64,000 nt of DNA from Gemmata massiliana. Lineage in GTDB: Bacteria; Planctomycetota; Planctomycetia; Gemmatales; Gemmataceae. Positions within the stretch are counted from its first letter, which is position 1. The number at the start of each line of letters is the position of its first letter. Of the stretch, positions 1 to 9,094 are shown one piece after another. Both the position numbers and the translations under genes were made by a program. The stretch is from the NCBI GenBank assembly GCA_000531095.1, contig HG799466.1, forward strand, positions 600,661 to 664,660. Reading direction: 5' to 3'. The notes under the pieces were generated by a model. It saw only the letters and a program-made list of their open reading frames with translations. It was not told where the DNA came from and searched no databases.

Positions 1-37
1 TAACTTCGTATAATGTATGCTATACGAAGTTATTACG
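1..37. other. 454 Titanium paired-end linker remnant (contains loxP)
   Basis: Bases 1-33 are a loxP site lacking only its first base: two 13-base arms around the 8-base spacer ATGTATGC. The following TACG continues the 42-base Titanium paired-end linker as I remember it, so all 37 bases match its 3' part. This is library sequence left at a contig end, not planctomycete DNA. A genuine Cre/lox construct would not be expected to carry the linker-specific TACG. Confidence 0.9.
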
Positions 38-477
38 CGGGTGGCGAACGGGAATTTCACCAGGACCGCCAACACGACCCACTTGTGCCCGTACCGGAAC
101 GCGGTGTACGAGTGGGTCGAGCGCACCGGGTTCCGGTGCCGGGCCTTGCCGTACACGTGCGGCCCCTTGTGCCCGTCAACCGTGTCGTCCCCGACCAACC
201 GCACCGGACCGTCCGGAACGATGTGATCCAGCACGAACCGCATCAACGCGCACCCGAGCGCGAGCCCGGACCAGGGCGCGCGGGAGAGCACCCGGCGGTA
301 GTCGGTGGGGTGCCCCGGGGCCAGGTGCCGGAGCGTGCGCAGCAGGTTCGCCACGGTGCGCCGACCGGTGCTCACCAGGGCACCGACCAACAGCGCCGAG
401 AACCGTTGGTACGTGGGGCTCGTGAAGTGCAGCGCGAGCACCTGTACCAGGTCGTGAGCCTCGGGTGGTAGAATCAT
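38..477 (-). CDS. IS transposase, DDE_5/IS701-like, N-terminal part only
   Basis: On the minus strand an open frame starts at ATG 477 (MILPPEAHDLVQVL) and runs about 146 codons to the contig end and into the linker without a stop. It contains GDDTVDGHKGPHVYGKARH, which matches the first catalytic Asp block of DDE-superfamily (DDE_5, IS701-like) transposases. It is followed by a Tyr- and His-rich stretch with HKWVVLAVLVKFPF. The remaining catalytic residues and the C-terminus lie beyond the contig end. A multicopy insertion sequence is a common reason for an assembly to break, which fits its place at the very end. The family is judged from motif memory, so the exact IS family is uncertain. Confidence 0.75.
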
Positions 478-482
478 GGCAG

Positions 483-542
483 CCGTCCGTGGGCGAGGGC
501 CACGGGAGCTTCAGCAACCCCATGATACCTCACCACGGACGG
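483..542. repeat. 10-bp inverted repeat upstream of the transposase
   Basis: CCGTCCGTGG at 483-492 and CCACGGACGG at 533-542 are perfect inverted copies 40 bases apart, just upstream of the transposase start. They may belong to the left end of the insertion sequence or form a hairpin over its leader. No target-site duplication can be checked because the other IS end is missing. Confidence 0.55.
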
Positions 543-580
543 CCCTGAGAATCGGCACCAGTCGAGCTCAGATTGCGGCG

Positions 581-1183
581 ATGAACCCATCTCCCGAGTT
601 CCGAGGGCTCGCATCCGATATTTCGCACGATATCTACAAAATGATGAAGCGCCCCGATTTGTACTCGGAAAACGATTTAAAGGATGTTTTGCTTACTAAT
701 GATCTCAAGGATGCCATCGCACTTGGTGAAAAGAGGACGCACATACAGACATTGTGCCTAAATCGATCGCTGCTGGCTGCGGCGTTTCCGAATCAGGTGG
801 CACCAATTCCCGCCCACTATTACCTCACGACAGTTCGAGTCAAAGCCGGAAACCCCGTCATACTTGTCCTGACGTCTTATGAATCTTGCCGATGGCTGAT
901 CGAAGTCGAAGAGGGGGGAGAAGTGGCGGCGGTCATTTTGGGCGGAGGGGCACCACAAGAGGTCGACGGCACCAATGCTCCTGTTCTTTACCGATCCGGA
1001 GTGGACCCGTATTACAAGCGCCGAGTGGATGAGGTAATCGGTCCTTCATGGGATATCAACAATAAAACATATGCTCAGCTAGAGACGAGGGTCAAAGCGA
1101 TATTGGGCAAGTCTTTTACTGATTTCCAGGGGCAAAGAATACCTCCCCAGGGCGGCTTCACTGTTAAACCTAACGCTAAATAA
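581..1183 (+). CDS. Hypothetical protein next to the IS
   Basis: I do not recognise this 200-residue protein. The frame is open upstream to 476, but that part is compositionally IS-like, so I start at ATG 581 (MNPSPEFRGLASD). It has no signal peptide or membrane segment. The sequence is mixed alpha/beta-looking, with SDISHDIYKMM near the N-terminus and a central beta-rich part (YYLTTVRVKAGNPVILVLTS). Base composition is clearly lower in GC than the neighbours, with AT-rich wobble positions. Together with the adjacent IS this suggests acquired DNA. The IS may have removed a longer original 5' end, so the annotated start is tentative. Confidence 0.6.
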   Translation: MNPSPEFRGLASDISHDIYKMMKRPDLYSENDLKDVLLTNDLKDAIALGEKRTHIQTLCLNRSLLAAAFPNQVAPIPAHYYLTTVRVKAGNPVILVLTSYESCRWLIEVEEGGEVAAVILGGGAPQEVDGTNAPVLYRSGVDPYYKRRVDEVIGPSWDINNKTYAQLETRVKAILGKSFTDFQGQRIPPQGGFTVKPNAK

Positions 1184-1486
1184 CGTCGTGACCTAGTCAA
1201 CCGAAAGAGCGTTCCCGAGCGCTCATCCTTTGGAACCGCGTTCGTCTGTTCGGGGCACCTGCATTTCATTCGCTTGGTCGTTACGGGCACTCGCCGCACA
1301 AAACGTTGAGCGGGTGCCGCAAACGGAACTCATGGTCCCGGCGTTGGTGTTCGGACGGCACAAATCGACCTCAAATACGCCCAGAAACCGTTCTCGCGAC
1401 CTTCGGGAAATTTCTTTCGAGTTTTTCCGAAGTGTGCGCCACCGAGCGGGAACTGTACCGGCGTCGGCACTCGGTCGGAGGGGGCA
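1184..1486. other. Intergenic region before the sigma-factor gene
   Basis: About 300 bases with no convincing gene. The end of the region carries GGAGGGGGC just ahead of the sigma-factor ATG at 1487, a good ribosome binding site. I see no clear hairpin terminator or recognisable promoter. Confidence 0.5.
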
Positions 1487-3259
1487 ATGGCTGCGTCATC
1501 CCGAGGGTTGTTCGGCTTCGTCGCTCGACTGCGCCCGGCGCTGTCGGCCGATTCCGACGCGGACCTCCTGGAGCGGTTCGTCCGGACCGCGGACCAGACC
1601 GCGTTTGCGGGCTTGGTTCAGCGTCACGGGGCGATGGTTCTCTCGGTGTGCCGCCGGCGGTTGGTGTCCGAAACCGACGCGGAAGATGCGTTCCAGGCCG
1701 TGTTTCTGGCTCTGGCGACCTCGGCCGCGACGATCCGCCGGCGCGAATCTCTGTCCGGTTGGCTGTACAGGGTAGCTCATCAGATCGCACTGAAAGCCGC
1801 CGGTCGGCGCGCCCGGCACTCCGTCGCAGCGCTCCCGACGAGCGAGGTGCCGATGCCCGATTCACAACCCCCGTCGTGGGAAACCGACGAACTGAAGGCC
1901 GTCATCGACGCAGAAGTCGCGGGCCTACCGGACAAGCTCCGGGCGGTCATCGTGCTGTGTCTGATCGAGGGCCGGACCAACGTCGAAGCGGCCGCGGCGC
2001 TGGCCGTACCCACCGGTACGGTCGATTCCCGGCTCAACGCGGCCCGCAAGACGCTTCAGGCCCGGTTGACGCGGCGCGGGGTCGCGGTCGGGGCCGGGGT
2101 CGCGCTCGAACAACTGCTCGGCGGACCGGTGGAAGCGGCCGGTCCGCGGCTCACGGAACTGTTTGCCAGCACAATTTCGGCGGTGCTCACCGAGGCCGCC
2201 GGACCGGGGGGCGGGGCCGTCTCGCCCGCAGTAATCGAACTAGCCCGAGGAGTAACTGTAATGACGACGAATCTTCGAGGTTTCGCAGCGTTGGGACTCG
2301 TATTAGGGTTGTTGGGAAGTGTGGGTGCGGGGTTCTACCTCACCGCGGCCGATCCGGTCGCGCCCAAAACAAAGAGCGCGAATCAACCGCTCGCACCCGA
2401 AGCGCCCGCCGCACAACCACCGGTGGCGAAATCCGCGGCGCTGGAAAGCAAAGTGGACCCGAACTCGCGCGGAGAGGCAGCTCTACTCAAACTGGTGGGA
2501 GCGGGGCTTGCCCCCGACGGCGTGACGGTCGCAGAAGTCCTGAAAAAGATCGAGGACGAAACCGACCTCATAGTCCGAGTGGACGTGGACGCATTCCGGC
2601 GCATTGGGTTGTTCGGTGATGATACCGGCGAAGAGATCGATGCTTCCCTGAAGACGATCTACGAAACAAAACTTCATTTACCCCGGCGGGTCGAGAAAAT
2701 GCCGATGCGCGACGTGTTGGCCGATTCCTTGGCGCAAACTCGATTCGGCTCCAAGTGTACGTACCGGGTCCGCGGCGACCAATTGGTCATTGTGCCGGCC
2801 TACGTTCCCGCATTTCGGCCCGGTGTCAATCCGCTCGATCACGCCGAAGATGATAGTGCCGTTTTAACCGAGAAAATGATTAGTGAACACATCTATGGTG
2901 GGGTAGTGAGCGTCTCTGCGGATCGTAAACCGCTCAGCGACATTCTCGCCGATTTGCGGAAACAGACGGGGGCAAACATCGTGCTGGACCCGCGCTGCGA
3001 GGGCCAACGGCCGAAGCTGCCCTCACTAACGATCAGTTTGAACGATGCGAGACTGTATGACGCATTGCGGGTGATCACGGACATGGCGGAACTGAAGATG
3101 GTGTACGCTGGGAACATCTACTACATCACGACCGTCGAGAACGCGAAGACGTTCCAACCGCCCCTTTCCCGCCAACCCATACTACAAACGCCTCCATTCA
3201 CCCCGCCGCTTAACCCACAGCCGAACGCCGGTGGAGCGGGAGGCATGCCAATGCGGTAG
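1487..3259 (+). CDS. ECF sigma factor fused to a membrane segment and STN/secretin-N-like domains
   Basis: This 590-residue protein begins as an ECF sigma factor. Region 2 lies at about residues 23-105 (DADLLERFVRTADQTAF, then DAEDAFQAVFLALA and SGWLYRVAHQIALKAAGRR). Region 4 lies at about 145-200 (LPDKLRAVIVLCLIEGRTN, PTGTVDSRLNAARKTLQ). One hydrophobic segment follows at about 265-285. Residues 290-590 contain two copies of a short beta-alpha fold resembling STN/secretin N-domains (VTVAEVLKKIEDE...MRDVLADSLAQ and KPLSDILADLRKQTG...LYDALRVITDMAEL). Planctomycetes are known for ECF groups with such C-terminal extensions. The membrane segment would put the STN-like part outside the cytoplasm and the sigma part inside. 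Residue 259 is an in-frame Met with its own ribosome binding site. The target promoters are unknown. Confidence 0.88.
   Translation: MAASSRGLFGFVARLRPALSADSDADLLERFVRTADQTAFAGLVQRHGAMVLSVCRRRLVSETDAEDAFQAVFLALATSAATIRRRESLSGWLYRVAHQIALKAAGRRARHSVAALPTSEVPMPDSQPPSWETDELKAVIDAEVAGLPDKLRAVIVLCLIEGRTNVEAAAALAVPTGTVDSRLNAARKTLQARLTRRGVAVGAGVALEQLLGGPVEAAGPRLTELFASTISAVLTEAAGPGGGAVSPAVIELARGVTVMTTNLRGFAALGLVLGLLGSVGAGFYLTAADPVAPKTKSANQPLAPEAPAAQPPVAKSAALESKVDPNSRGEAALLKLVGAGLAPDGVTVAEVLKKIEDETDLIVRVDVDAFRRIGLFGDDTGEEIDASLKTIYETKLHLPRRVEKMPMRDVLADSLAQTRFGSKCTYRVRGDQLVIVPAYVPAFRPGVNPLDHAEDDSAVLTEKMISEHIYGGVVSVSADRKPLSDILADLRKQTGANIVLDPRCEGQRPKLPSLTISLNDARLYDALRVITDMAELKMVYAGNIYYITTVENAKTFQPPLSRQPILQTPPFTPPLNPQPNAGGAGGMPMR
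2247..2263 (+). promoter_or_regulatory. Internal Shine-Dalgarno and in-frame ATG inside the sigma fusion gene
   Basis: GAGGAG at 2247-2252 lies 8 bases before ATG 2261, which is codon 259 of the sigma fusion and in the same frame. The product from this ATG (MTTNLRGFAALGLVLG...) would begin exactly with the hydrophobic segment, like a signal peptide or anchor, and would lack the sigma domains. This supports a possible second, exported product, but it is inferred from sequence only. Confidence 0.55.
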
Positions 3260-3304
3260 ACGACGTATCGTTCACCAGCTCCAGCAAGATATACCAAAGC
3301 GACA

Positions 3305-3330
3305 CGGGCCGGAGCAGTAGCTCCGGCCCG
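3305..3330. terminator. GC-rich hairpin between convergent genes
   Basis: CGGGCCGGAGC (3305-3315), loop AGTA, GCTCCGGCCCG (3320-3330): a perfect 11-bp stem with a tetraloop. It lies between the 3' ends of the sigma fusion (+) and the kinase-esterase gene (-). No U-tract is obvious on either side, so terminator function is inferred from position and shape. Confidence 0.7.
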
Positions 3331-3356
3331 CGTCATATCCAAGGTGCGACCAGCGT

Positions 3357-6300
3357 CTACTTCGCCAGTTCCTTATCCAAGTACACAGTAACCTTCTCGG
3401 CCCACAGTTTACCGTGCGCCTTTAACCCCTTGGGGCTGAAGTGAATCCCCTTCCCGCCCTCGTCGCGGTTGTCGCCGGTAAGCGTGTCGGTGTCCGGCCC
3501 CTCCAGTGCGATCCCGCTGTCCCACAACTTCTTCTGCCCCGCACGCGAGTTCTCGAACCGGACCTGGTTGGGGTTGTGGTACGAGACTTGCGCCACGAAC
3601 CACGGTACCTCCCAACCGGCTACTTTGCGAGTTTCCCGGATCAGGTCCGTCATTTTGCGAGTGTATTCCTCGGGGGGCATGCCCACGTCCGATTCGCCCT
3701 GGTGCCATAGCACCGCACGGAACCCGTTCGGCCCGAGTTGGGTCATGCGCCCCGCCGTCCAACGACACAGTTCCCCGCCCGGCCCCCACTGGTTGACGCT
3801 CGTGCCCGAGTGTCCGGTCGACGCGATCCCGATGGGAACCTGATACTCCTCGAACATCGCGTCGCCGAACGCCGGCCAGTAGCTCCCGCCAGAAGTGTTG
3901 TCGTGAACGCCCGGTTGCGGGTCGTCCCCGATCTGCCAACCGGTTCCACTGAACGAGGACACCATCCCGGACTTCTGCTGAATCCGTTCCTGACCGCAGT
4001 TGGTGGAGTTCGACTGCCCCGCACCGACGAACACTTCACCGATACCCACGTGGTCGACGGCCATCTCGCCGACAACCTTACCGTCCTTCAGGGCACGAGC
4101 CTCGACCTTGTACCACCCTCCGGCTGGTGCGGGGATCGTGGCCTCAAAGGACCGTGCCTTGTCCGCGACCGGGATCTCGCGCCATTGATCGGGCAGTGTG
4201 CCCTGGAGCGGTTTGCCCGTCGTGCGCAGTTCCAGGCGATCGTAGGCCGAGCGCATTCGCCCGCGCACGACCATCGCGCCTTGGAGCTTGGTCTTCCGCT
4301 GATACACCTGATAATCCGCCGGCGAATCGAGCGTCAAATCGGTCGCGAGTGCAGGTTTGGCCCCCGTGAGGTCACCGAGTTTGCCCGCTTCGGCTGCGTC
4401 CGTCAGCCCGAGTTCGACGGTGATGACGCGCTTCTCCTTGGGAGCGAGAGACGCTTCCCAAACCTGATACTTCCCCTCCCACGGTCCCCATACCTTGCTC
4501 CCGCCGGTGAACTTCATTTTGGCTCGCCCCGCGAACCAAGTCGTGGTCCCCCACCCCGCCCCTTCGGGAGTCCCGGCGTCCTTGGATAGAGGCGTTTTAA
4601 CCCACTCGTCCTTCTCGTTCCGCACACCTGTAACCGACGTGTCCATCACCACGAAGAACGGCATGCCCTGGTCGGACCGGTTCTCAACCGTCCAGGTCAT
4701 CTTGTTCGGGAAGAAGTCGTACTGAACCGCGGCCTTATCGCACTGAGCCGTGATTGTCGTGGGAGAAGGTTGTTTGATGTCGAACGGTAGCGGGTACCCC
4801 GGCAGGAAGTACACACCGCGCGAGACGTTGATGTTGGCCTTCAGCACCTCGACCCCGTCGATTTTGATGCTGGGCATGCACCCGTCCGAGTCGACCGTCG
4901 CCTCGTACAGTTCGGTCTGAACGACGCGCGCCGGGCCGGACCGCGACACGATCACCGCTCCCGGAGTCAGTACGGGCTTCGGCACCTCGGCGCTGATGAT
5001 CGGTTCCAGCGTGAACTGCACGCGGTTGTAGGTCTTCGCGGTGCTCTCCCAGACCTGCGACCGGAACTCCGAGAACGGCCCCCAAAGCTTCGCGCGGCGT
5101 CTTCGGTCTGATCAGTCACCTTCACTGCCGCGCGCCCGGATAACCAAGTGGTCGTGCGCCACTTCGGGTCGAGCGGATCAGCGGGAGACCGCGACGCGGG
5201 TACCGAAAGCTGTTCGCCCTTCTCGTTCGCGACGTCGTAAACGGAACTCGAATCGAAGAGCAAGTAGTACGGCACGGTGTCGTCGGTCGCGTTGTTCGCC
5301 GTGACAGTAAGCCCGTTCGGAGTGAACTCGTAGCGAACGGTAAACGATCCGTTCTTCGCTTCGACAACGTTGGCCGAGGGCTGCTGAATTTCGGTCAACT
5401 TGACCAGCCCCTGGTGCCCGGCCTTCTCGTAGTAGAAGTACCCGCCCTGTGCCACCGTCCGGCCGCCCGATAGGGACGCCCCCGTTCGGAGGAACTCGAC
5501 CCCTGCGACCCGGAAACTACTGAGATTGCCGTCCGATTTGCTAATCAGCGCGTCGTATTTGGCTGCCTGAATGCGCAGCCCGTCAGCCCCGGAAGTGATG
5601 GTCACCTTCGGGTTGGCACGCGGCGGGTTCGGTACGCTGGGATTCCCTTGCGTGCCGGTACCCGGTGTTCCGTTATCCGGCCCCGGTGTTGGCGCGACGG
5701 GACCGGGCGTGGGATCGGTTCGCGGCCCCTGCGCGACTTGTTGTTTAGACGGTGGCCATAGTGCGTAACCGACGGCCCCGGCGATCCCGATCAGCGCCAG
5801 CGCAGCGACGCCGATCCATTTGCCCCCGGACCGGCGCTTGACGAGAACCGGCTCTTCCACAGCCGCAGCCGGTTTGGGCGTGCGTTTGGTGCGCTTGGTC
5901 GCGGCCTCGGCGAGCGTCGCCCGCAACCGAGCGGCACTGTCCTGATCGCTCGCGGAGATCCCGACGACGACCTTCTGCTCGCTGGCATCGGACAACCACG
6001 GCGCGAGCGCCGCGATCACCTCACCCGGGTTCTGGAACCGGTCCTCGGGCTTCTTCGCCAGCATCTTGGAAACGATTTGAGCCAGTTCCGGCGGGAACGT
6101 CCGGTCCTCCGCGGAGAGATCCGGCGGCGGCTTCATCTGGTGCTGCGCGAGTTTCTGCGAGGTCGTGCCTGTAAACGGCGGGCGACCGGTGACGAGTGCG
6201 TAGAACGTCGCTCCGAGGCTGTAAATATCGGCCCGGACGTCGATCTCACCCTCGCCGAGTGCCTGTTCGGGCGCGAGAAAATCGACGGTGCCGACGATCG

Positions 6301-7018
6301 CGCCCTTGTCCAGCATCTCCGTCAGGTTGTCGCCCTCGCTCCGGAGCGACCGGGCCAGCCCCATGTCCAGAATCTTGACCGTCCCGTTCGACGCCAGGAT
6401 CAGGTTCGCGGGCTTGATGTCGCGGTGAACGAACCCCTTCTCGTGCGCGTGTTGAAGGCCGGCTGCGGCCTGCGCGATGTACCCCACGGCCTGCGACGGT
6501 GCGACCGGCGTACCGCGTTCGAGGAGCTGGTCGAGCGTGCGACCCTCCACGAATTCGAGTGCCAGGTAGTAGACGTCACCCTGCTGAGCCACGTCGTGAA
6601 TGCGAACGATGTTCGGGTGGTCGAGAGCCGCCGCAGCGCGGGCCTCGCGCATGAACCGCTCGATACTCACCTTTTGATCGAGCCCGCGCTGGGAGCGCAA
6701 CACCTTGAGCGCGACGCGCCGGCGCAGCGCGCCGTGTTCCGCGAGGTACACGGACCCCATTCCGCCCTGGCCGAGTACGTCCTGAATGACGTACTGTCCG
6801 AGCTTGAAGCCCTTGTGCCGCCCGGAGAGGAACTGCTTCGCTTGAAAGCGAGTGAGTAAGCCCTCGCGAACGAGAACTTCAGCGGCCCGGATCGGTTCGT
6901 CGGGGAGATCGCGAATTTCGGCCAAGCGCTCGTCGAACGCGCCCGGGGAGTGAATCCCGCTCCCGCGGATCAGAGCCAGAAGCTCCGCGGTGCTGGCCGG
7001 CACAGGTAATGCTGGCAT
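3357..7018 (-). CDS. Ser/Thr protein kinase - TM - sialate O-acetylesterase-like fusion (one frameshift)
   Basis: Read from ATG 7018, residues 75-345 are a PknB-type kinase: GQGGMGSV glycine loop, Lys105, HRDIKPAN with Asp200 and Asn205, and DMG Asp218. A membrane segment lies at 401-421, then a Pro/Gly-rich linker and a beta-sandwich-like domain. The frame breaks at about 5091-5095. Skipping two bases (or adding one) restores KLWGPFSEFRSQVWES, which aligns with KVWGPWEGKYQVWEA of a second copy of the same domain further on. The second part ends as a SASA-type esterase (GAGQSNSTNCGQ; WHQGESD; a late Asp/His region). The repaired protein is about 1,220 residues. It would be a receptor kinase whose outside part resembles a carbohydrate esterase. 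The break is probably a sequencing indel, but a real split cannot be excluded. In that case 4967-7018 and 3357-5021 would be separate genes. Confidence 0.82.
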
Positions 7019-7294
7019 CGTTTCGTGTCACGCGAGAAAGGAACGGGAACCGCGAAAAGAAAGGGCGACGTGTTCGCGGCATAGCCCCGAAACATAGCTT
7101 ACCTTTTCCGATCGTGCTGTCGCAATAATTATCCGCGTCCCAGAATTCGGTTGTTCGCTAACCGGAATAATCGGACCTGACAAAGCACTGGTTCGGATGT
7201 GAAGGCGATCTGAATGGTCAGAACAGTGCCGTGCGTGTTGCAGCTAAATCTTCTCATGGAAAATATTTGCATCCAGAGAAGGTAGCGCGAAAAG

Positions 7295-8041
7295 TCAGGT
7301 CTCTACTCCGACAATTTGCAGCCAGCGATCCTCCAACATGCGGGCGTAAGCCACCGCGTCTATTCCGTGAGCGCCGAGCGCGAAGGCATCGTTCGCCTCG
7401 ACCAGCAAGGTGCGCCCGTCAGCAGTAACTCCAAAATCCAGAGCGTAAGCAACCGGGCCGGACGAGTACCCCTCGACGGCCCGACGCACGGTGTCGCTAT
7501 TCGATACCACAGACCACTCGCCCCTGTAGTGAGCCAGGCCCACGACCGCGCCACGGTGAACGAAGTAGCGCCATTCCGACACGAACGCAACCGGCTCGGC
7601 CGTCTGAATGCGGGTGTCGTCATTAAGGTGCTGTAACCGTGCCAATTCGGACGCACCGGTAACAACCGCACCCGCGAACGATTTGGTCTCCACAAGCGGT
7701 TTAATGAACAGCGAAACTGCATCGGGAGAACGGAATCGCTCGCGCACGGCCCCGAGTGTCGATTCGCAAATCTCTCGACCGGCGAACTCCAGCAGCGGAG
7801 CGGGAAGATCGAGGGGTAACGGTACGGTCGCGCCGATTTGTCGCAGTGCCATGTGAACCGCGACAGTTCCCCCAACAACCAGAGTGCGCGGATCAAGCGG
7901 AAGGCACTTTTGAGTCAGATCATCCCACTCGAAGAAATCGAGCGGGTACCCGAGGTGCGAAAATCCACGCCAAGCGGCGTAGCACGCTTCGCTGGCGATT
8001 TCACCGCCGGACCTCTTGATGTAGACGCGCCGCAACCTCAT
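7295..8041 (-). CDS. ATP-grasp domain protein (R2K clade, family 3-like)
   Basis: The likely start is ATG 8041 (MRLRRVYIKRSGGEIASEA); the frame is open further upstream, but that part looks non-coding. The 248-residue product has the layout of R2K-clade ATP-grasp proteins (formerly DUF4343). An Arg/Lys pair occurs around FIKPLVETKSFAG, followed by VSEWRYFVHRGAVVGLAHY and then YALDFGVTADGRTLLVEAND, the acidic metal-binding strand. These enzymes are predicted to join an amine to a carboxylate using ATP; substrates are unknown. No toxin, phage or peptide partner is visible nearby. It lies upstream of the kinase-esterase gene on the same strand with a 276-base gap, so it is probably not in one transcript with it. 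Confidence 0.75.
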   Translation of the reverse strand: MRLRRVYIKRSGGEIASEACYAAWRGFSHLGYPLDFFEWDDLTQKCLPLDPRTLVVGGTVAVHMALRQIGATVPLPLDLPAPLLEFAGREICESTLGAVRERFRSPDAVSLFIKPLVETKSFAGAVVTGASELARLQHLNDDTRIQTAEPVAFVSEWRYFVHRGAVVGLAHYRGEWSVVSNSDTVRRAVEGYSSGPVAYALDFGVTADGRTLLVEANDAFALGAHGIDAVAYARMLEDRWLQIVGVET

Positions 8042-8148
8042 TCGCCCTATTCCCACCAAACGAATAGAGTTCCGATTCGGTTCGACTGCGAACGGCGCCC
8101 ATCTTTGGCAACGGGGCACCCACTCATTTCAACACAACCAGCTGCCCA

Positions 8149-8976
8149 TTACGGCTTCGGAGCAGGGACCGTGGGCAGTCCGCCGCAAGCCGGGTTGCAG
8201 TTGCCACTGAAGCAGGACACTTGCGGGCCGTCACACGGTCCGCCGCGCTTGAAGTAGCCCCCGAAGAGGTCTTCAAATGTGCCCTTGCTCGGCACGAAGA
8301 TCCGGTCGCCCGGGAGCAGTTGGTAGTTCGTCGAAGTATCGCCGAGTTGCACGATGTTCGTGTAGCACACCGGCAACACGGTCCGGCACCCGTCGGGGAG
8401 CGAGGGGCGGGCGACGATGATGTTTTGCAGCGACGCCCGGCGCGTCGGCCCGCCCGCCTGCGTGATCGCCGAGAGCACGGTATCGTGCCCCGTGACCGGG
8501 AACGCGCCGGGAGCGTTCACTTCGCCGAGCACGTAGAACACTTTCCCCGGGCGCGCGAGTAGACGAACCGTCATGGGCACGGCCTTCTTTTCCTTCGCCG
8601 CGACCGTGTCGCGGACTACCGCTTCAACTTCTGGTAGCGTCTTCCCCGCGACTACAGGGCGCCCGTATTGGCCGAGGTCGATGGTACCGTCGGGCTGCAC
8701 CGGCTGATCCGGCGGGAGCCGGACCGGGGCATCGAGTTCGACCGGCTGCACAAGCAGCGTGTCACCGGCTTCCACGATGTGAGCGGGGAGTAGGGACATC
8801 GCGAGTTCGCGCGGCACCGGCGCGGGAACGGGGGCCGTGTCGCGCACGGCCTTCGCGTTCTTACTAAGAGGATTGGTCGGTGTGCTGAACCCGAGCGATT
8901 CGCCCACGGTCGAGCACCCGGTTGTAACGAGTATCATTAGGCCGAGGGCGCCGAAGACCCGCGTGCGAATTGCCAT
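8149..8976 (-). CDS. Polysaccharide biosynthesis/export lipoprotein (Wza-like)
   Basis: The start at ATG 8976 is fixed by GGAAAGGAGT 7 bases upstream; an earlier in-frame start lacks this. The N-terminus MAIRTRVFGALGLMILVTTGC is a lipoprotein signal ending in the lipobox Cys. A poly_export domain follows (AGDTLLVQPVELDAPVRL, DGTIDLGQYGRPVVAGKTL) and then a SLBB-like part (VFYVLGEVNAPGAFPVTGH, LSAITQAGGPTRRAS, LLPGDRIFVPSK). Such proteins form or line the outer-membrane exit channel for polysaccharide. The 276-residue protein ends in an unusual Cys-rich tail (PCDGPQVSCFSGNCNPACGG). No glycosyltransferase or Wzc homologue lies beside it, so the exported polymer is unknown. Confidence 0.88.
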   Translation of the reverse strand: MAIRTRVFGALGLMILVTTGCSTVGESLGFSTPTNPLSKNAKAVRDTAPVPAPVPRELAMSLLPAHIVEAGDTLLVQPVELDAPVRLPPDQPVQPDGTIDLGQYGRPVVAGKTLPEVEAVVRDTVAAKEKKAVPMTVRLLARPGKVFYVLGEVNAPGAFPVTGHDTVLSAITQAGGPTRRASLQNIIVARPSLPDGCRTVLPVCYTNIVQLGDTSTNYQLLPGDRIFVPSKGTFEDLFGGYFKRGGPCDGPQVSCFSGNCNPACGGLPTVPAPKP

Positions 8977-9094
8977 AACACCGACTCCTTTCCAACTTAT
9001 CCGGAGCATCGGTGTTATCGGGTCGCACGGAACCTCCTCTTAAACCGTTCTTACTGCTACCTCCCAAACTGCGCCACTTCTCGGCACGACCCGG

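Noticed and set aside
1-33. A natural or engineered loxP recombination site
   Set aside because: The adjoining TACG and the position at the very end match the 454 paired-end linker; no cre gene or marker cassette is present.
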